Source: Haliclystus octoradiatus (taxonomy: Eukaryota; Cnidaria; Staurozoa; Stauromedusae; Haliclystidae). Taken from it: a DNA stretch of 64,000 bases. Made by a program: the position numbers and the translations under genes. This document shows, in pieces, positions 1 through 12,700 of this stretch (position 1 is its first letter; every line of letters begins with the position of its first letter). The DNA lies in assembly GCA_916610825.1 (NCBI GenBank), contig OU744450.1, positions 22,815,338-22,879,337 of the forward strand, written 5' to 3'. The notes beneath the pieces were generated by a model. The model searched no databases and had not been told where the DNA came from. It saw only the letters and a program-made list of their open reading frames with translations.

Positions 1-139
1 GTGTTTATAAGTGCTCCAATTTCCAAAGGCTTATCAGGATAACAATATTTTAATAACAATAACAATACTTATCGCTACTATAGAGTTGAAATGTTATTTT
101 ATTATGTTTTATGACACAAGTATACTTTTTGTATCGCAG

Positions 140-822
140 GGATTTGGTAGGAACACCATTTATATTGACATGTTCAGATGCAGAGGAGTCAGCGATGGCA
201 CTATACTGGCCTAGCAAGGCCGTTATTGGCTTAAAAGTGGCTGTAAAAGAGCCAAAATACATCAGAATAATGTATGGTGTTCCAAAGTTCAAACCGTAAG
301 AGCTACTTATAAACAATATCTTAGTTAAAATTCAATATTGCATTTTAACTATACTAGCTAACCTTTTCATATGAGGACAAAACGTATGAGATAGAAAGTT
401 ATTTCTCTAGGGAAGCTATGTCGCAAGGAAAGAAAGGTTGCGCTTGATCAGATTAGAATGGAAAGAGGGCATCCTCCTCCAAATTCGAAAAAAATGGGTG
501 AAAAACGACAAATCTATCAGGCTAGCTACCGATGAGCTCCTGGTCAACGAAACGAATGATGACATCAAAGCATTTCCGGCAAAAATGGTGCAGGTCATTG
601 GAGCAAGTAAATATTTCTCCAGGGAGGTAGGATCGATGCATGTCTAAATACGAGCAATTCACAAAGCATCACTTTTATTATTAATATCATTATATCTATT
701 AGTCTTATTTCCATCACTGATTTTCTCTAGGGAGTGGTAGTGATAGTCAGAGCTCTGAAACCAGTAGCGACAGTGAGGACAATGGCCTTATTTCTGTTGA
801 CTTATTGTATTTTAATAAACAG
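140..822 (+). pseudogene. Exon-like relic of an unidentified gene (frame disrupted)
   Basis: Three blocks with good splice borders lie in a row: 140-295 (after a CAG acceptor, before GTAAG), 411-626 (after TCTCTAG, before GTAGG) and 731-822 (after TCTCTAG, before GTAATT). The first reads openly as DLVGTPFILTCSDAEESAMA onward. The third is Ser/Asp/Glu-rich (SGSDSQSSETSSDSEDNG). Blocks two and three share a phase, but block two meets a stop in that frame about 40 codons in. The joint from block one to block two is also out of phase. I see this directly; that it is a broken gene or an edge fragment of a degenerate one is inference. I do not recognise the family. Alternatives are a real gene with one sequencing indel, or chance splice-like borders. 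Confidence 0.3.
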
Positions 823-3180
823 GTAATTAAGCTTGCTATGTTTCATTTAATATATTTCACAGATATCAACATAAAAAGAAACATTGCTGACGTCGGCTCC
901 GATTCCGATATATATTAAATGGTCAATATATGGTGCTGGGGCCATCATGAGACAAATTTTGAAACGTGCCCTTTTTCACCATGCCTGTCCCAGGCGCTAA
1001 ATTTCCACTCCGGCGACCACTCATCAACTCTGTATAACAATCAATCAAGTTATGGCCAGTAGAATAATAAGTTCATACATTTCTGTAGGCTCATATAATG
1101 AAATAAAACTAATATTTATAGTCTTCTCATGTTTCATTTAGATGTCACCGCTCTAAGCAACAGGAGGCAAATTAATCTACCTGCGCGATGCAGGTAAATT
1201 CCTTATTATCACAAGACTAACTTTCAAATTTCCACCCTACACAGTCTATAAAATGCGATAGTGAGATTTTACAAATAAAATTTGACTCAACATGCATACT
1301 AATTTCATTTCGACAGGACGCCATCACAACTGACAATGTAGGACAACACTGAGAGGAAAACAGTCCCCATGGTTTCAAGGTAAACCAATAAGGTCAACTC
1401 ATAAAATAAATAAATAAATATTTTTTACCTTTACTTGTTGTGCTGACTGCTTTGATTACTTTGCCCACGTTTTTCGATAAACGTATTTTTAAGAAATAAT
1501 CATTTAAAGAAGTGAGAATTTGAAGTCTTGAAAAACAGAGAATGAAAAGTTAAATGACGCTATACTTTAAAAATCCGTATCACGATGAGTGAGCGCGATA
1601 AGGTCACGACAGCTATAGAGCATTCCTTCGTATCGAGCATTCCTTCGTAAGAACGAAATATTCGAAAATCATGTCTTTATGGACGAATGCTCAATAGATG
1701 CCATGAGCATATCACGTGACTTATTTTTGCATGAGCAACCAAGATTATTTATTATCTTATTTACGATGATGTGAAAAATGAATTGTATGTTGATATTAAT
1801 TACACATATGTGCTCATAAATAATCAAGCATATGAAAGCATACATCTAATTCCGTTATTTCATTGTTTAGAAACATTGAAGCGTCTGAAGATTTGACTTT
1901 TTGAGCCTTCAGATGGCAAAGACTCATTAGTGCCTAAGGAAAATATCTTTACTGTGCAGCAAAACATGTATTTGTTTATCAGAGAATTAATTGCTGCAAT
2001 TTTACAGTAGCGAAACTATCCTTGTTTTAACCAGGGCCAATACCCCTTGTTATATTTTTGCTGTATTTTAATTTCAGTTAGTTGTTGCTATAACTCAGAG
2101 TACTTGCTTTTTACCATGTGACTTGTTGTCTTTGTTTATATTGTGTATATCTGTGTGGCATACACCAGAAAGTTAACTGTAGCCGTTGTCTGCTCAACAC
2201 TGCATTTATGATATTTGGCTTTAGTTAAAACCTGTTTTACTTTTATAAACATTATTAAAATATGGGTGAAAAAGAAACTACTCAGAAGAGGCTGCTATTC
2301 TTGCCAATGAGTGCACCTTGTTTGAATTAAGTGTTTATAGAGAAGATGTAGCAATATTCTTGAGAAGATATAAACAACACGAAAATTAAGTCAACAAACG
2401 TACGGATAGTGGAGATGAACAAGTAATTCTGTTGAGCATAAAGATATGTGTAGAGATTATGCTTTTTTTAAAGTATAAATGAAACATAGAATTGGAGAAC
2501 TTCACTGAAAAGGAGAAGAAAGAGTTCTTGAAAAAAATTAAATCTTGGTGAAAGTTGTAGCATACGTCGGCTTTTATAGAGCCTGTGTCGGAGCCGCTGA
2601 CTGTTGTGTACTCTAAGAAAGGAGCAAATTGAATTGCCAATAAAAATATTTGTACAGTATTGATATGGGACTTACAACAAAGGCAGGATTACAGATGTGA
2701 GAGAAGTAGAATGTATGGATGAACTGTTATTGAAAAAGCCTTTATTGCTAAGACTTTGTATTGACGTAAATTCAATGATTACCGCCTTAGAACTGGAACA
2801 AAGCACTGATACACAAACAGATTTGAAAACAGTCATTAAGTCTACGTACCTTTATCAAATTTATCAATCATCCGTTGACCTTTATCAACCGTGAGTAATA
2901 TCTTAATTTCATACTATTTCATCATTACTATGGTGGCTATGACGAATCACACTAGTGTGTGGCTTCCATACACAGGATCCCCTCGCAAGTGAGTGGTCAG
3001 GTGCTGCTCTGCAAGCCTGACAGTCTTTCACTAATTAGGCGAACTTTTTAACATGCAATACTTATAATATAGTTTGAACATAATCAGACATATATCTATT
3101 TTGAAATGCTACATGAAGTCCACACCAATTTGGATTCTGATTGTCCAATGATAAACGTGCATTGCATAATAAATATTTTA
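823..3180. other. Non-coding stretch, nothing recognised
   Basis: AT-rich sequence with scattered stops on both strands. The missing C-terminal exons of the FIRRM-like gene should lie left of 4583 on the minus strand, but none could be identified here. The minus frame 2386-2640 (84 codons) has no family resemblance and no convincing splice borders. Confidence 0.5.
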
Positions 3181-3189
3181 AATAACAAA

Positions 3190-4185
3190 TTTCAGCAAGT
3201 AACAAAGACCTTAAGAAGGCTTTCGACACAGTCTCACACAAAATCTTGTTGAAAAAATACGAATTATATCAAAAAAGAACTTAACTAGCTAACCAATTAT
3301 TGCTTAACACAGAGAAAGCAACTTTCATTTTTTGAAGATTTTGAATCTTTATCAATTCTCATGTCCTGTGGTAAACCTCTCAAGGCAGCATCTTATACCC
3401 ACTACTATTTTTAATTTTTATTAACAATCTCCCTAGTGTCACTTAATTTTCTATCAACCTGTTCGCAGATGACACAACACTACAATGGTCAACCAACAGT
3501 CCTGAAAACCTTGTCAAAGAGGTAAATGAATACTTATCAACAGTATCAAAATGTTTTCTGATAACCATGTGACTCTTAAGATCCTAACAAAAGTAAATTT
3601 ATCATCTTCAATCATTGAAAATGTACTAGATATCCAAATAGATTTCTGTTACAAGGAACAACGTGGTCAGATCACACGACATAGGCATCAAATTTTTAGG
3701 TTTTCTGAAACAGTTCCTGCGAAAAACAGTTCAGGAGTTCATGAACAGTTCATGAACGTTAAATGGCTCCAACTGTCCTGAACTGTACACGAACTGTAGA
3801 TGGAGAAGTTGAAATGGACATATTATTAACATGATTTGTGCAATAAAATCCAAGGAAATGTTTACTCTCTTATCTGACTTAAAAATACCCTTTCCTTGAG
3901 GTACAAAATTCAAATCCAATCGGCAATGATGAAGCCACACAAAAATGTGTCTGTGTTATGTGTAACAGTAAAAACAATGCCCACACAGACCCATTATTGA
4001 AAAAGTACAAGATATTGGGAGCACAAGACATATACCAAATCAGGATAGATTCCTTTCTACATACAATCATTACAAGGACATACCCATCTATTCTACTTGA
4101 TAAACTTCATGTCATCCCAAAAGAATACCGCCTTATCATAGACTTACATAGTGCTGACAAAGATATGCAATGTGGGGAACATGGC
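3190..4185 (+). pseudogene. Decayed non-LTR retrotransposon reverse transcriptase
   Basis: Reading all plus frames together gives a reverse transcriptase of the LINE type in order: DLKKAFDTVSHKILL near 3215, a broken LLF-IFINNLP-like block near 3400-3430, the catalytic FADDT near 3463-3480, then an IKFLG-like block at 3687-3700. The C-terminal tail NAHTDPLLKKYKILGAQDIY lies at 3973-4035. Frameshifts and stops make it inactive. The FADD box and the tail order are typical of CR1/Jockey-like elements (family knowledge). A copy of the self-complementary family A element (3715-3798) interrupts it. The element runs opposite to the host gene. Confidence 0.75.
3715..3798. repeat. Family A palindromic element, truncated
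   Basis: Begins TCCTGCGAAAAACAG and runs through AGGAGTTCATGAACAG and GAACGTTAAATGG, but lacks the right terminus. It sits inside the retrotransposon relic, so it inserted later. Confidence 0.75.
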
Positions 4186-4450
4186 TGACACAAAGGACTT
4201 ACATTAGCGCTCTTCTCGTTGACATTCTCAAAATTACTTGATGTCAATCTAATCTCTTATCAATATATTCCACTGTCATATAAAGAAAGTTTAAATAGGG
4301 TCTTCCAGCCAGTGGTGCGGGATTTATTTGTATGATAACAATCATTTTCAAACATTTATGAATAATTGAAAATCACACTGAAAGAGACGGAAATATAAAA
4401 AATAAAAAACACTATTTACCTATAAATACAATTAAAAACGGATATTTTTT
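4135..4450 (+). repeat. Dispersed repeat, copy 1 (second copy at 9998-10340)
   Basis: The 320 bases from ATAGACTTACATAG to the run before 4450 match 9998-10340 in the same orientation, sharing for example GACTTACATAGACTGTTGAC-like and GGCTGAC-CAAAGGACTTA blocks. The second copy is the left part of an inverted-repeat element, so this is probably a one-sided fragment. Confidence 0.7.
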
Positions 4451-4582
4451 CTGCGTTGCTTCTGTTTAATTTTGTAACTAATTATGACATCATAGACAGC
4501 ACGGTGCAGACACAAAAATTCTTGTAATTTCTAGGATGTTGAATTGAATAGTGCTATAATAAGCATTGTGCAATGAACTTAC

Positions 4583-7500
4583 CTCAACTGTTGTATCAAA
4601 TCGAGTTGTATTCAAACATGTCAAGAAATCACAGCAAAGCAGTAGGACATTTTCAGCTTTGCATTTATCAAGACAACGCTGCATACATTGGAGTAGCTAG
4701 GATAACAAAAAAATTCCAAAGATATGGTAGCAGAATAACCAGAAACAGGGTCCGACAAAAGTAGGAATCCTGGAATCATAGATGTCTAAAAGCTGGAGCA
4801 AATTCTCTGAAAAAATAAATATTTTTATGATTTATTGGTCAAACATCAATGGCTGAGCCTTTTGTCGGACCCTGACCAGAACATGTGAATATGATAAGAG
4901 AAAATTAATTAATCAAATCATAAAATTATAACAAAATATTAATTTTGAAAAATGAAACTACCTGTGATTTAAAGTGTTAACATAATGCAAAACAATGGTT
5001 CAATTACCTCAAGGAATTGTGTAGGTTGCATATAAAAGAATAAATATTTAGTCATTTTCAACACTGGTTCCACAACACAGGGAAGAGCCTGCAAGAATAA
5101 AAAATATCAGTTTAGGACTTCTGAAGCAATACCTGGAGAGTTATGACATCATAAAAGTCTCTGATGAGTCTCTTGGCAAGGATGAAGCATGTGCCAGGCC
5201 AACATTGAATTAGTTAACCACGCTGTTATTCAACAGGATTTGTGTATGCAAAATCACTGAAGTTGTCAACATTTATACAATTTGGGAGCAGGAGTTTAGA
5301 TCACATCTATACATTTCATTACACTTCAGGCGCTCTATCTGACGAGCTACGACATCAGAAAGGTCTCCGATGAGACCCTTGGACCTTGACTTGGAACATT
5401 GAGCCTTGACTTGGAACCTTGCGCCTTGACTTGATAAGCACAGACAAACAATGTCTTTCTCACGTTACACCTCTTCCGTCAATAGGGTTGACTCATAAAT
5501 AGTTAAATCTCAAATTTTCCACCTTCACTTGTTACACTAAGTGCATTGATTACATTGTCAAGTTATCAAGTATTCTTAAAAAATCGTAAAAACAAAATAA
5601 TCTGTTTATCAAAAAAGATTGGCAAAACAATCAAGGCACTTGGTACAACAATCTGTCCAGCCCCTGCGAAACATGAACAGTTCATGAAAATCTGGGGCCA
5701 TTTAACGTTCATGAACTCATTAACTGTTTTTCGCAAGGGAGAAAACATTTACAGTTTTAATTTTTGACGAGTTCCTATTCAGCCCAGCACATTGCTTTCT
5801 GTTGCTATAACGCAAATTGTACTAATCCAAAAATATGATTTGGGTCTGCGGACATGGCAATGAGCAGCTAGATTGTAGTTTTGAAGCAAAATAAACGTTT
5901 ATCCACATAGATGGATGATAATCAGTTGAACTTACAGGCTGTTTAAGATCTGTCCATAGTTTCAATAAAATTTCAACTAATGATGTTAACTGTGATGACG
6001 ATAGGCATCGTAGCGTTTGATGTATTTCTAATAATTTACATGTGTCATGAAATCCAGTTACCTGTAGCATAAAACAATTAAGCAAGAGCAAATCATTTAT
6101 CTAGATAAAAAGAATACAGTGAAACCTGTATATAACAGCCAGCAATGAGAGGTAGATAAATTGACTATTATAGACAGGTGACTGCTGTATAGAGGTGACC
6201 GTTATAACAGGTTGACTGTACAATATAATTTTCATTTTAATCTATCATTTTACCACAAACCGGGTTAGCTAGTAGCTATTTTCACTGTGGTGGTTGGTTA
6301 TTTAGCTAGTGGTTTTGGAGACTGTGTGGGTTTAATGGTCGGATACCCTACCTGACACCAGTCAATAGTGCTTCTGCCTGGGATGGAGCACAAGGTCCTA
6401 TGCCCTAAACTTTACATTAATGTCCCATTGTTTTTGTCACATTATTTCAATGAGATTCATATGTATAGGCTCTATGAAGTCATTGCTCTTTGCAGGGGTG
6501 AGTAATCACACATTTCCTCTCAGTGCTGTCATCCTGTTGCTAATAAATTTAAACAAGCTTTTGTTGTTGTTGATGTTGTTGTGTAGACCAATCACAAAAG
6601 GTCAGAAAATAACCTTGATATACCAAAATAAACAATGGCGTCTTTGAAAATTAAAAGTATGGATTCTGCAAAGATTAGCAATCATTTACCATTTTCTCTG
6701 CATTCTTTGAATTTACAGCAGATGTTAATTGCCCAGTCACTATTCTACAAAGAACGGATGCAACCTTTGAATAATAAAATTAAAACACATTTGTATAATT
6801 ACGCTTCAAAACAATTCTTAGCCTATTGTTACACAGCATTTGATCAATATTTGACATCATACAATATACATATATGGAGGCATGAGAGTCAAGCTCAGTC
6901 AAAAACGAGGAAAATACTTGGAAAATTATCAAAGAATAGCAAAACTAGTATGTTCAATGAATCTCCTTTGTTTTCAAACCAATGGAAAACGAGGAAATTA
7001 GCTTTTCCAAAGAACTCTCCCATGCCTGCATATAGTATAAGAATTATTCAATTTCGCAACGGTTCATTACTGCAATAGCGTGAACAGCTATCCCAGCTGT
7101 TGTAAACTTCATGAACATTTTCTTGTGGTTCCATGAAGGTGAAATTGCCTAAATTTTCATGAATACTACATGAACATTTCATGAACTCTTCATAGCAATT
7201 TCTTGAACAATTGGTCATTGGGCAATTTTATGTTGGTGAATTGTAAATTTTTACTTGTAACTCATAAATCAATATATAATTATCAGTATCAGTGAAACTT
7301 GCTTATTATCCTTCCTCTGTGCAACTGAAAAGTGGGACATTAAGGGAGGTATGATAAGGTAACTTGTAAGGTAAATACAAGACTTTGTACAGGAGTGGAA
7401 TATTTAAACCAGATGTTTTAGGGATTATAGATGTAAGGTTGGATAATAAAAGAGGCATTAGTTTAAAGTGAGCTTGACTGCAGAATTTGCCCATTATTAC

Positions 7501-9770
7501 CGCTAAGCATCAAAATCAGGAAAGGAAACATATTTCAAATACACAAGTGTCGATCTGATTTTCCCTGTGAAAACAGTTCATGAATGTTAAATAGTCCAAT
7601 TTTTATAGACTGTTCATTGATGTTTCATGAACTTTTCATGTGCGACTGATGAACTGTTGATGGAAAATTCACGAGGTTCATGCGCTATACAACCAAAACA
7701 ATGAAAAATTGTGAAATTTCATGGCGTTTTCAAAGCATTTTCAAATTTCAATATTGTGAATATGGATGTTTTTGTGGTTTTCAGTTTTTTACATTTTAAT
7801 GGAGTTTTCCAGAAACTTTCATTGCATTTCAATGGTTTTGGTGTTGGTAGGCCTAGTGATGAATAGTTCATTAACTTGATGAACAATTCACAAACAGTTG
7901 ATGAAGATGCATATGATCTTTCTTGTTAAATGAAGTTTCTTCGTGAAACATTTCAGAGTAATTGATAGCGACAAAAAACTACAAGTAGCGATTGTTGAAA
8001 AACTTTCAGTATTATTTATTATACCATTGCAGTAATAAATAATTTGTAAATTAATATTTTATATCTTTTGAACTGACGATGGTATAATGAAGATTACCGA
8101 AAAGTTTTCAACAATCACTACTTGCAGTTTTTTGTCGCTATCTTTTACTCTGCCTTTTTTTAATTAGCCTTGAAATTTTCCATGATATTTCAAAGATTGA
8201 GCCATTGATATTTTATTGTATAAACTATGGACTTTGATAGAGTAGATAAACAAAATCAAACTCACATCGTGCTTAATAGAATCTGTCAGATATTCCATGT
8301 CAATGGTTAACCATAACATTAACGTTTTTGGTGACGGTTTGAAAGATTGATAGAACTTCTCCTACAAATTGAAAAGGTACAACATAAATCATACTCGAGC
8401 TGCACAACAACAATAGCTGTATCCTAATTGTATTTTGAAAACTTACATCACATTTCAATGCAAAATAACCTTGACCACTTTGCCATTATAACCCCTGCAA
8501 AAAACAGTTTAGGAGTTCATGAACAGTTCATGAACGATAAATGGCAACAATTTTCATGAACAGTTTATGAACATTTGGGGTAATTTAACGTTCATGAACT
8601 GTTCATGAACTCCTGAATTGTTTTTTGCAAGGGAATTTTTGAGAGATGAATATTTATCAATTCTTCACTCTCCAATGGGAATAAAGTTCATTAAGATCTT
8701 AAAAATGATCACAAATTTGAAAATTCTTTCTAACTTAGGTTATCAACCATTCATGAAATTATGAACTTTTTATCAAGGGCTATCATCTGACACAGCAGAT
8801 TTACGAGTACAACTATATCGAACATTGGAAATGGTTTTCCAAACCCCTTGCAAAAAACAGTCCAGGAGTTCATGAACAGTTCATGAATGTTAAATGGCCC
8901 TGATTTTTATGAACTGTCTGTGAAGGTTCATTTACACTTATACAGTTCATGAACTGTTTTTCGCAGGGGCAGTAGCCCTATACCGGATAAAGTTGGTATA
9001 GTGTAATACAAATAAGTAATCAAAATGGAAATCACTATGTTTAGATTCTTTTATCTTATAAAAAGGAATGAAAGTTAACAAACAGATATCAACCCTCAGA
9101 AGTATCATAATCAGGCTTGCTAACACAAAATATGAAAACATCCTTAACACACCTTATGTTCTTTGCTAGTCTGCGTTACAGACCGCGATTCATTCACAAA
9201 AGAATAGGGTCTGTGTGATTTGCACAGTTCTCTGTCCAGCCACTCTACGGAAACGTAGATCGGAAGTTTCTGATCGACGCATGGTAAATCTATTGTTCTT
9301 AGATAATAAATTCATCACCTCTGTTTGATCAGTTAATTGTCATAGCTACAAAGCCTAAAATAGAACTTATTGCAATCATGCCAACTGAAGTAAACAAAGC
9401 AATGTGAGAATCCCAGTGAGAATCATCTTAATCTTGCATAATTATGTGACATCAATCTTATTCTGATACGAAGCCCGTACAGAGAAACCGAGCAATTCAC
9501 ACAGACCCTATTCTTTCGTGAATGAATCGCGGTCTGTAACGCAGGCTACTTCTTTGCATGAGAAACAACTCTTTTGAACTTCAAAAAGTTATTCGATCAA
9601 ATTTCAATGGAAGATCAAACAATCAATCACTGAAGGCTACTTGATAGATAATTATTTACCTGAACAACAGAAGATGCCATGTTTATTAGGTTATTCAGAC
9701 ACAATACCATCATTTGAAGTGCTAGATGTGAAGATGATTTGGTTGGGTTAATTGTTTTGAAATGTAATAT
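4583..9770 (-). CDS. FIRRM: FIRRM-like, 3' exon group
   Basis: Exons in transcript order: 9770-9660 (37 codons, ILHFKTINPTKSSSHLALQ...), 8361-8266 (32, EKFYQSFKPSPKTLMLWLT...), 6061-5936 (42, VTGFHDTCKLLEIHQTLRC...), 5088-5008 (27, ALPCVVEPVLKMTKYLFF...), 4678-4583 (32, RCLDKCKAENVLLLCC...). All have AG/GT borders and all are in phase 0, so they join without shift. The fifth and fourth blocks correspond to the human segment after the AMDAWCF motif (a VVSQLWAFL-like helix, then a LLPLLGFFIQTLDP-like one). No stop follows 4583, so the last exons remain to be found. Donor of 8266 is GTGAGT; others are GTAAGT/GTAATT-like. Confidence 0.72.
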
Positions 9771-12700
9771 CTGAAATAAAATGATACAGTATGAGCATTA
9801 TGAGCAGTCCAAGCACAGTTCATGAACAATTCATCATGGGCATTTCCTTCTTGGTTCACGAATAGATCATGAACAATTATGAACAGTTCATGAATAGTCA
9901 ATTTCACAATTTCACATTCATGAAATCAAGAACTTTTTCACAGAGAAAGATCTAAACCCATTGGATTAATTTTTAATCAACTTTTAATCGACTGTTCGTT
10001 AAGGTCATAGACTTACATAGACTGTTGACGAAAATGTACAACATGGGGAACAAAGATGGCTGACGCAAAGGACTTATTTTAGCGCTCTCCTCATTGACAT
10101 TTTCAAAATTATTTGATCTCTCCTATAAACTCTCTTGTAATCTAAACTCTAAACAATATATTCTCATTGTCATAGAAAGATAGTTTAAATAGGATTTTCC
10201 TGCCAGTGAAGCGAAGATTTGTTCATAGGATGACAATTATTTTCAAACATTTTTGAATAATTCAAAATCACACAGAGAGACAAGGAATATAAAAATTGAA
10301 AAATAAATACTATTTACCTTCAAATACGATCAAAACATAGATATTCTAACTCAAGAATGATGCAACTTGAAATTGGCAGTCATAAATAACTCTTTTATCA
10401 AAAAAAATCCTGTTTCATTTAGAAACAAATATTGCTCAAAACGTGGCATAAAATTTTGCGGTTTTCAAGCCTTTGTTTTGGTACTTTGCGTCAGCCATTA
10501 TGGATGCCCATGGTCGCTATGTGTTTCCAATGAAGTTTGGCAATGGAATCAGCAGTCTATGGAAGCCTATGGTTAAGGTCAATTATTTAATGATTTGTGT
10601 AATGTATAATTAGCTTACAAGTTGTGATAAAAAATGCAACTGTTGAATCAGAACTTGATCAGGATAACTTCTACAAAATAAAAGGTTAGAAATTAGATGA
10701 ACACACCAAACTCGCATCAAATATTATGTTATGCTAGACAATGTTCAAAATGACATTCAAGCAGGGTGTCACAAAAGTTTTGATCTTCTGAGAACTGTGC
10801 TGTTCGATTATAAACCTTCTGGAATTGAATTGAATTCATGGTTTTGAAGAATTGATCTTGAAATTTCAAAAGTTTGAATTACGTTGAAGCAAGATGAATG
10901 GATTTCAAAACATATAAAATATGAATTCTAAAATAATAAATTTTGAATAAGAAAATAAACATGATAAGATTGGAAACCTTCTGATTTTGTGCTGGCCTTC
11001 CGGGAGCCAGGTTCCCATGATCCCACACTTTGTGACAGCCTGCATTCAAGAGTAATGTGCACACTTGTCCACATAGGATAACTGACTTCCAGGACTATAG
11101 GGGCATAAAAGAGTTGAAATGCTGAAAGAAGTGGTCTAATTCTTCACAAATAATTACCTTAAAATCAAAACAAACATCCAAGATATGAATTGAAATATTA
11201 AAGTATTGTTATAATAGTGTAACTTAACTTTACCTTGAAAGTAAAGTCCAAACATCTAGCGCAACTAAACTCTCAAATGCGTCACCAGATAATAGCTTGT
11301 TGAGAAGATATTTCTCCTAAAAGGAATAAGAACAGAAACATTACAGACAGCCTCTGCGTAAAAATGTACTGAGTTCAAAATACAATTTTCATGAACTTCC
11401 CTGCGAAAAACAGTTAAGGAGTTCATGAAAATTTTATGAATATTATATGGCTCAATTTTCATGAACTGTTCATGTACTGTTCATGAACCATTTATGAACT
11501 GTTTCTGAGTTCAACAAAATTTTCAGAGGCTAGTGCATGATTGGGAATTGGCTAGTCTTTTATGAACTTTTTCATAAACTGTTCGTGAAAAGGGGACATT
11601 TAATGCCCATGAATTGTTTCCATTGGGTGATGGAAACAAAGTCTATGTACTCTAATGAATGGAACCAACATATCAACTTGGGATATGCTAAAACAAACAC
11701 CGGATTTGGCTACATTATAAATTAATGCCTTTGCAATAATGTAAGACAGGCAATTATTTTGACACTTTCTGCGTTGACACTCAACGTTTTCGACATCCAT
11801 CAGCTATAATCACTGCTTAGTAGATTCTTCTTGGGGAAGTCAAGGAAATTTCAACATTAATGATCCTCATCTATTAGCATAAAAGTCACATGTTTTGCCT
11901 CTTGCAATATAAGTGTCAGTGTAACACGATCAAGTGCATGTCAAAATTGCCAACAATTGCAGTTGCATTTATCAGAAGTTGCGCTTATCCGAAATGGTTT
12001 ATCAATGTTTTGACCAGGGAATAGTTAGTAGGGGTTCAGTATTCAGTTTGCAGTTGAGCGGGAAATTTTTCACTTATCTGAATTGCACTTAAGCGTGATA
12101 CATTGTAGTTGTGAAACTTGAAAATACTTGAAAATCCAACTACTACCTTGAAAAATGACGTCACCGGGGACGAACAGAAATTCTAAAACTTTACTTTAGT
12201 CGCCACTACCATTCGCATACCACAGTAAAATAGGTGGTCACAGACAGCTCAATGACCAATACTAGTTGTATCCTTTGTCTTCATATCAACAACATACATA
12301 GCACATCCAGCTTAGTTTGATGAGAAATACTGTAATATACTTACAATATCAAAGAACTGTTCATTGCATTGAACAAGAAGCAAATGATACATAGCAAGGA
12401 TTGATTGATCATATACAGGCATCAACCTAAATTTGATAGTAATCAAAACATTTGTTAAAATCTGCTTTCAATACCAATAATCATACACATGACTGCTTTG
12501 AATTAGGGTGTGGTCATATGCAGAACCGAACTGAATCGTAATTAAGTTTTTTATCAAGTTTGCGTGATAATAAACTATAAAAGAAAACCGAAAACTTGTG
12601 TTTTTATTGATAATGTTGATGATGACTAATGTAAAAACAGTTCATTAATGTTAAATGGTCCAATTTTCATGAACTGTTCATGAACTCATCAGAAAGTGTT

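Noticed and set aside
2386-2640. Possible last exon of the FIRRM-like gene
   Set aside because: The sequence has no resemblance to the FIRRM C-terminus and no suitable acceptor.
6635-7078. Longest open frame of the window (147 codons, plus)
   Set aside because: Its second half is a family E MITE (6878-7028) also found at 34226 and 35558 with broken frames; the first half resembles no known domain.
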